NCBI RefSeq assembly: GCF_035634895.1
Contig: NZ_DASQCC010000100.1
Location: 1-64,000 of the forward strand
Length of the DNA: 64,000 nt
Direction of reading: 5' to 3'
DNA from: Actinophytocola sp035634895
GTDB taxonomy: Bacteria > Actinomycetota > Actinomycetes > Mycobacteriales > Pseudonocardiaceae
A program made the position numbers and the translations under genes. Below the pieces are notes generated by a model that searched no databases, had not been told where the DNA came from, and was given only the letters and a program-made list of their open reading frames with translations. Numbering within the stretch: position 1 is the stretch's first letter; every line of letters begins with the position of its first letter. Below, one piece after another: positions 60,653 through 64,000 of this stretch.

Positions 60653-61828
60653 ATGACAGCCAACGCCGTTGTGAGCCCATTACCGAGCCAGGACGGTCCT
60701 GCGACGACCGAGGGTCCCGTAGCGACCATGGTGCGCCTGGTACGCGAGAGCTTCGCGGTCGCGGAGCCGTACGCCGACAAGGTGGCCGAGCTTTTCTACG
60801 CCACCTTGTTCAGCATCGCGCCCGTGACCCGCGAGATGTTTCCCGTGAACATGGAGGTTCAGCGTTCGCGTCTGTTACGTGCCCTCGTCCACATCGTGCA
60901 GATGGTGGATCGCCCGGACGACCTCATGCCGTTCCTGCGGCAGCTCGGGCGTGACCACCGCAAGTTCGGCGTGATCACCGAGCACTACGAGGCCGTGGGG
61001 ATGGCCCTGCTGTCGTCCGTCAAGGCCTACGCCCGTCCCGCGTGGACCGAGGACGTCGAGCGCGCGTGGGCGGAGGCCTACACGATCATGGCGCGGGCCA
61101 TGCTGGAGGCGGCCAACTCCGAGAACGGCCCCTCGTGGTGGAACGGCATGGTCGTGGAGCGGCACCGCCTGGCCAGGGACCTCGCCGTGGTCCGGGTCCA
61201 ACCGGACTACGCGGTGCCCTACCAGCCGGGCCAGTACGTGAGCGTCGAGGTGCCCCAACGCCCGCGCATGTGGCGTTACTTCACCCCGGCGACGGCCCCC
61301 CGCGAGGACGGCCTGCTGGAGTTCCACATCCGCACCGTCGACGGCGGCTGGGTGTCACGGGCGGTGGTGGGCCACGGGGAGATCGGCGACGTGTGGCGAA
61401 TCGGGCCGCCGATGGGACGCCTGGCGGTGAACAGGGAGTCCGGCCGCGACATCCTGATGGTCGCCGGCGGCACCGGCGTGGCCCCGATGCGCGCGATCAT
61501 CGACCACCTGTCCCAGTGGGGCGAGAACCCGAACGTCACGCTGTTCTTCGGCGGCCGCACCCGGGCCGACCTGTACGACCTGGAGAACCTCCAGGCGATG
61601 GCGGCGAGCAACCCGTGGCTGCGGGTCGTGCCGGTCCTGGAGGCGGAGGCACGGCCCAACATGGAACAGGGCACCCTGGCCGACGCGGTGACCCGCTATG
61701 GGGCGTGGGCGGATCACGACGTCCTGGTCTCGGGCTCACCGGGCATGGTCAGGTCGACGGTGTCGAGGATGCTGGTGGCGGGCACGGCCCTGGACCGCAT
61801 CGTCTACGACCCGTTCACAGTGGACTGA
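60653..61828 (+). CDS. Flavohemoprotein-like globin/ferredoxin reductase fusion
   Basis: 391 aa. A globin domain (about 25-155: VRESFAVAEPYADKVAELFYATLF, then GRDHRKFGVITEHYEAVGMALL with the heme His) is fused to FAD and NAD domains (RMWRYFTPATAP, then MVAGGTGVAPMRAII and LVSGSPGMV). It resembles NO dioxygenases, but the FAD motif reads R-Y-F-T-P rather than R-x-Y-S-L, so it belongs to the actinomycete type II branch, whose role may differ. ATG at 60653 (a GTG at 60635 is possible). Stops overlap the convergent GNAT gene by 14 bases. Confidence 0.9.
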   Translation: MTANAVVSPLPSQDGPATTEGPVATMVRLVRESFAVAEPYADKVAELFYATLFSIAPVTREMFPVNMEVQRSRLLRALVHIVQMVDRPDDLMPFLRQLGRDHRKFGVITEHYEAVGMALLSSVKAYARPAWTEDVERAWAEAYTIMARAMLEAANSENGPSWWNGMVVERHRLARDLAVVRVQPDYAVPYQPGQYVSVEVPQRPRMWRYFTPATAPREDGLLEFHIRTVDGGWVSRAVVGHGEIGDVWRIGPPMGRLAVNRESGRDILMVAGGTGVAPMRAIIDHLSQWGENPNVTLFFGGRTRADLYDLENLQAMAASNPWLRVVPVLEAEARPNMEQGTLADAVTRYGAWADHDVLVSGSPGMVRSTVSRMLVAGTALDRIVYDPFTVD

Positions 61829-62309
61829 CCACTCGCTCCATACACACCAGCCGGTCCCGCTCGTCCCACGGCTCCACGACTGCGAAGCCGAACCGCTCGT
61901 AGAGTGCGACGGCCCCGGCACGCCAGTCCCACACCGAGAGCCGCACCGTGCATCGGCCGGCATGCGCGAGGGCGGCGCGGAGCAGGCTGGTGGCGACGCC
62001 CCGGCCTCGGCACGCGGGGTCCGTCCACAGTCGCTTGATCTCCACTCGACCACCGACCGCGGCCGTGACCACCACACAGCCGACGGCGGTGTGGTCGTCG
62101 AGTGCCACCAGGACAGCGTCCCGGGCGAACGCGGCCCGCGGATCCAGGACCTCTGCCCGGTACCGGGCCGGCAGCTCGTGCACGCCGGTGACGACGTTGC
62201 CCTTCTCGGCCTCGGTCCGCAGGTGGTAGGCGGCCAGCAACCCGGCCAACCCGTCCTGGTCCGACCAGCGAACGACCCGCGAACTGGAGCTGATGAGGCA
62301 CCTCCTCAC
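61815..62309 (-). CDS. GNAT family N-acetyltransferase
   Basis: 164 aa. The acetyl-CoA loop reads TDPACRGRGVATSLLRAAL, and the C-terminal WRAGAVALYERFGFAVVEPW completes the fold. AVGCVVVTAAVGGRVEIKRLW is the central beta pair. The substrate is unknown. The GTG at 62309 is chosen; longer starts run into the hspR terminator. Confidence 0.87.
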   Translation of the reverse strand: MRRCLISSSSRVVRWSDQDGLAGLLAAYHLRTEAEKGNVVTGVHELPARYRAEVLDPRAAFARDAVLVALDDHTAVGCVVVTAAVGGRVEIKRLWTDPACRGRGVATSLLRAALAHAGRCTVRLSVWDWRAGAVALYERFGFAVVEPWDERDRLVCMERVVSPL

Positions 62310-62330
62310 GGAGCCCTGCGTCCACATGCG

Positions 62331-62389
62331 AAAGCGAGCCCCCACCGGCGCCGTCCCGGATGGACCGGCGCGGTGTCGGGGCTCGCTTT
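62331..62389 (-). terminator. Terminator after hspR
   Basis: AAAGCGAGCCCCCACCG (62331-62347) pairs with CGGTGTCGGGGCTCGCTTT (62371-62389) with a small bulge, directly past the hspR stop. It closes the dnaJ-hspR operon. Confidence 0.82.
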
Positions 62390-62390
62390 G

Positions 62391-62819
62391 CTATCTCTTG
62401 CGGGGTTTCCAGACCACCAGGGCCGTCTGCCGGGAGATCGGCACCAGCTCGTTCCGATAGGACCGGTGGATGGCCGCCGCGGCCTGTTCCGCCGCGGCAT
62501 GGACCGCGGCCAGTTCTTCCGTCAGTTCGACAAGGCGCTCGCGCAGCGCGTCGACCTCACGTTCCAGTTCGATGATGCGTTTGATCCCCGCGAGGTTGAC
62601 GCCCTGTTCCTGGGAGAGCCGCTGGACCTCGCGCAGGAGGGCGATGTCCCGCATCGAGTACCGGCGGCCACCGCCCGAGGTCCGGCCCGGGGACACCAGG
62701 CCCATGCGGTCGTAGCCGCGCAGGGTCTGGGCGTGCAGGCCGGACAGCTCGGCCGCCACCGAGATGACGAAGACCGGTGTGTCCTCGTCGGCCCCCGGGG
62801 GGAACGGAACGCCCTTCAT
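62391..62819 (-). CDS. hspR: Heat-shock repressor HspR (MerR family)
   Basis: 142 aa. The MerR winged helix (VISVAAELSGLHAQTLRGYDRMGLVSPGRTSGGGRRYSMRDI) is followed by a coiled coil (REVDALRERLVELTEELAAV) and a short basic end. HspR represses the dnaK operon and clpB by binding HAIR repeats, with DnaK as co-repressor. It starts 3 nt after dnaJ. Confidence 0.95.
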   Translation of the reverse strand: MKGVPFPPGADEDTPVFVISVAAELSGLHAQTLRGYDRMGLVSPGRTSGGGRRYSMRDIALLREVQRLSQEQGVNLAGIKRIIELEREVDALRERLVELTEELAAVHAAAEQAAAAIHRSYRNELVPISRQTALVVWKPRKR

Positions 62820-62822
62820 CGC

Positions 62823-64000
62823 CTAGCTCCGTTTCTCCAGCATCGCGGTCAGCTCGGGCCGGGGGTCCTGTCCGCCGGTCGCGGCGGCGTACGCCTCCAG
62901 CGCGGCCTTCGCGGAGTCGTCGAGCTTGGCCGGGACCGCCACCTGCAGTGTCACCAGCAGGTCACCGGTCTGGCCGTCGCGACGGACGATTCCCTTGCCA
63001 CGCACGCGAAGTACCCGCCCGCTGGACGTGCCCTGCGGCACGCGCAACGTCACCTTGCCGTCCAGCGTCGGCACCTCGAGTGTGGTGCCGAGCGCCAGCT
63101 CGGAGAAGGTCACGGGCACCTTCAGTGTCAGATCGTTGCCCGATCGGCCGAACACCGCGTGCGGGGTCACGTGCACGCGGACGTACAGGTCGCCGGCGTG
63201 GCCACCACCGTTGCCCGGCTCACCCTGGCCGGCCAGCCGGATCCGTTGGTCGTCGTCGACGCCCGCGGGGATCCGGACGGTCAGGGTCCGGGACTTCGTG
63301 CTCACCCCGTCGCCGCCGCACTCCGGACACGGGTCGTCGACGATCCGGCCCGTCCCACGGCAGTCGCGGCACGGCTCGCTGAACGCGAACGCGCCCTGCG
63401 AGCGGCTGACCAGACCGGCGCCCGCACACGTGGGACACGTGCGGGGCGTGGTGCCCGGCTTGGCGCCGGAACCCTTGCAGGTGTCGCAGGTGCTCGGGCT
63501 GGAAAGGCGCAACGGGACGGTCGCGCCCTTCACCGCCTCCACGAAGTCGATGCGGACCTCGGTCTCCACGTCGGCGCCCCGCCGCGGCCGGTTGGCCGCC
63601 GTCTGGGCGCTGCCGCGGCGACCGAACAGGTTGCCGAGCAGGTCGCTGATCCCGCCACCGGCGGCGGCGCCGCCGGGCTGCTGCTGCCCGGCGAACAGGT
63701 CGCTGAAGTCGAAACCTCCGCCGCCGCTGCCGCTGCCGCTGCCCCCACCGAAACCACCGAAGCCGCCGGGACGGAACCCGCCGGAGCCGAAGAGCCGGCG
63801 GGCCTCGTCGTACTGCTTGCGCTTCTCCTGGTCGCCGAGCACGCCGTAGGCCTCCGACACGGACTTGAACCGCGCCTCCGCCTGGGTGTTGCCCGGGTTG
63901 GCGTCCGGGTGCAGCTCACGTGCGAGCTTCCGGTACGCCTTCTTGATCTCGGCCTCGCTCGCGTCGGACGAGACGCCCAACTCGCGGTAGAAGTCCTTGT
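62823..64000 (-). CDS. dnaJ: Molecular chaperone DnaJ (5' end outside window)
   Basis: Type I Hsp40. The J domain (DFYRELGVSSDASEAEIKKAY, with HPD in ELHPDANPGN), a Gly/Phe-rich linker, the four CxxCxGxG zinc repeats (CDTCKGSG, CPTCAGAG, CRDCRGTG, CPECGGDG) and the two C-terminal beta domains are intact. The frame continues past base 64000 (KDFYREL), so the start is cut off. It leads into hspR, as in streptomycetes and mycobacteria; grpE and dnaK should lie just outside. Confidence 0.96.
   Translation of the reverse strand, partial: KDFYRELGVSSDASEAEIKKAYRKLARELHPDANPGNTQAEARFKSVSEAYGVLGDQEKRKQYDEARRLFGSGGFRPGGFGGFGGGSGSGSGGGGFDFSDLFAGQQQPGGAAAGGGISDLLGNLFGRRGSAQTAANRPRRGADVETEVRIDFVEAVKGATVPLRLSSPSTCDTCKGSGAKPGTTPRTCPTCAGAGLVSRSQGAFAFSEPCRDCRGTGRIVDDPCPECGGDGVSTKSRTLTVRIPAGVDDDQRIRLAGQGEPGNGGGHAGDLYVRVHVTPHAVFGRSGNDLTLKVPVTFSELALGTTLEVPTLDGKVTLRVPQGTSSGRVLRVRGKGIVRRDGQTGDLLVTLQVAVPAKLDDSAKAALEAYAAATGGQDPRPELTAMLEKRS

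Overview
The window is a 64 kb stretch of chromosome from a high-GC Gram-positive actinomycete. The evidence is very GC-rich codon use with many GTG starts, SigE-family sigma factors, DUF397/DUF5753 regulators, F420-type oxidoreductases, a type VII secretion (EspG/WXG/PPE-like) locus, and an HspR gene that directly follows dnaJ with a HAIR-type operator upstream of clpB. The combination fits Pseudonocardiaceae best (Lentzea, Saccharothrix or Actinosynnema-like). No rRNA, tRNA, prophage, insertion sequence or CRISPR array was seen, and coding density is high. Both ends cut a gene: an aldehyde dehydrogenase on the left and dnaJ on the right.

Region by region. 0-5 kb: aldehyde dehydrogenase, DUF2334 deacetylase-like protein, SAM hydroxide adenosyltransferase, an inositol-monophosphatase-like gene with a frameshifted 3' end, and a MOSC protein. 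5-11 kb: purB, then two sigma-factor/membrane-partner modules separated by a TetR gene, then threonine aldolase. 11-14.6 kb: aminotransferase, a DHA2 drug exporter and its likely MarR regulator, with a broken sigma-factor fragment between exporter and regulator. 14.6-19.2 kb: a six-gene type VII secretion satellite operon whose last gene carries a transglycosylase domain. 19.3-29.9 kb: purD, TAXI-TRAP transporter, secreted GDPD, purA, secreted HNH nuclease, DUF3151-fbaA, DUF427. 30-45.6 kb: F420 LLM enzyme, PhoD, SDR, small redox proteins, a third sigma factor, nagA under a DasR-like site, two DedA proteins, a GlcD-type FAD enzyme, an esterase, VOC and SDR enzymes, a GH76 glycosidase and a molybdopterin oxidoreductase. 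45.7-47.6 kb: an XRE/DUF397/BTAD regulator island. 47.7-51.9 kb: TrmH-type methyltransferase, pyrE, scramblase-like protein, SDR. 51.9-56.5 kb: a GntR-ABC operon running into two tandem secreted hydrolases. 56.7-64 kb: the heat-shock region clpB, PPOX protein, flavohemoprotein, GNAT, hspR and dnaJ.

Several groups work together. Three purine genes (purB, purD, purA) and pyrE serve nucleotide synthesis. dnaJ, hspR and clpB form an HspR circuit: hspR is the last gene of its operon, with a terminator, and clpB lies under a HAIR-like operator. The MarR gene and the exporter share a 14-bp upstream motif. The GntR-ABC-hydrolase genes are linked by start/stop overlaps. The type VII genes are packed with overlapping or abutting codons.

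The intergenic DNA is also informative. It holds a short interspersed repeat in about five diverged copies, often next to DnaA-box-like sequences and small hairpins. There is a tight cluster of DnaA boxes and a long palindrome upstream of clpB, several strong bidirectional terminators, and several perfect inverted repeats that look like operators.
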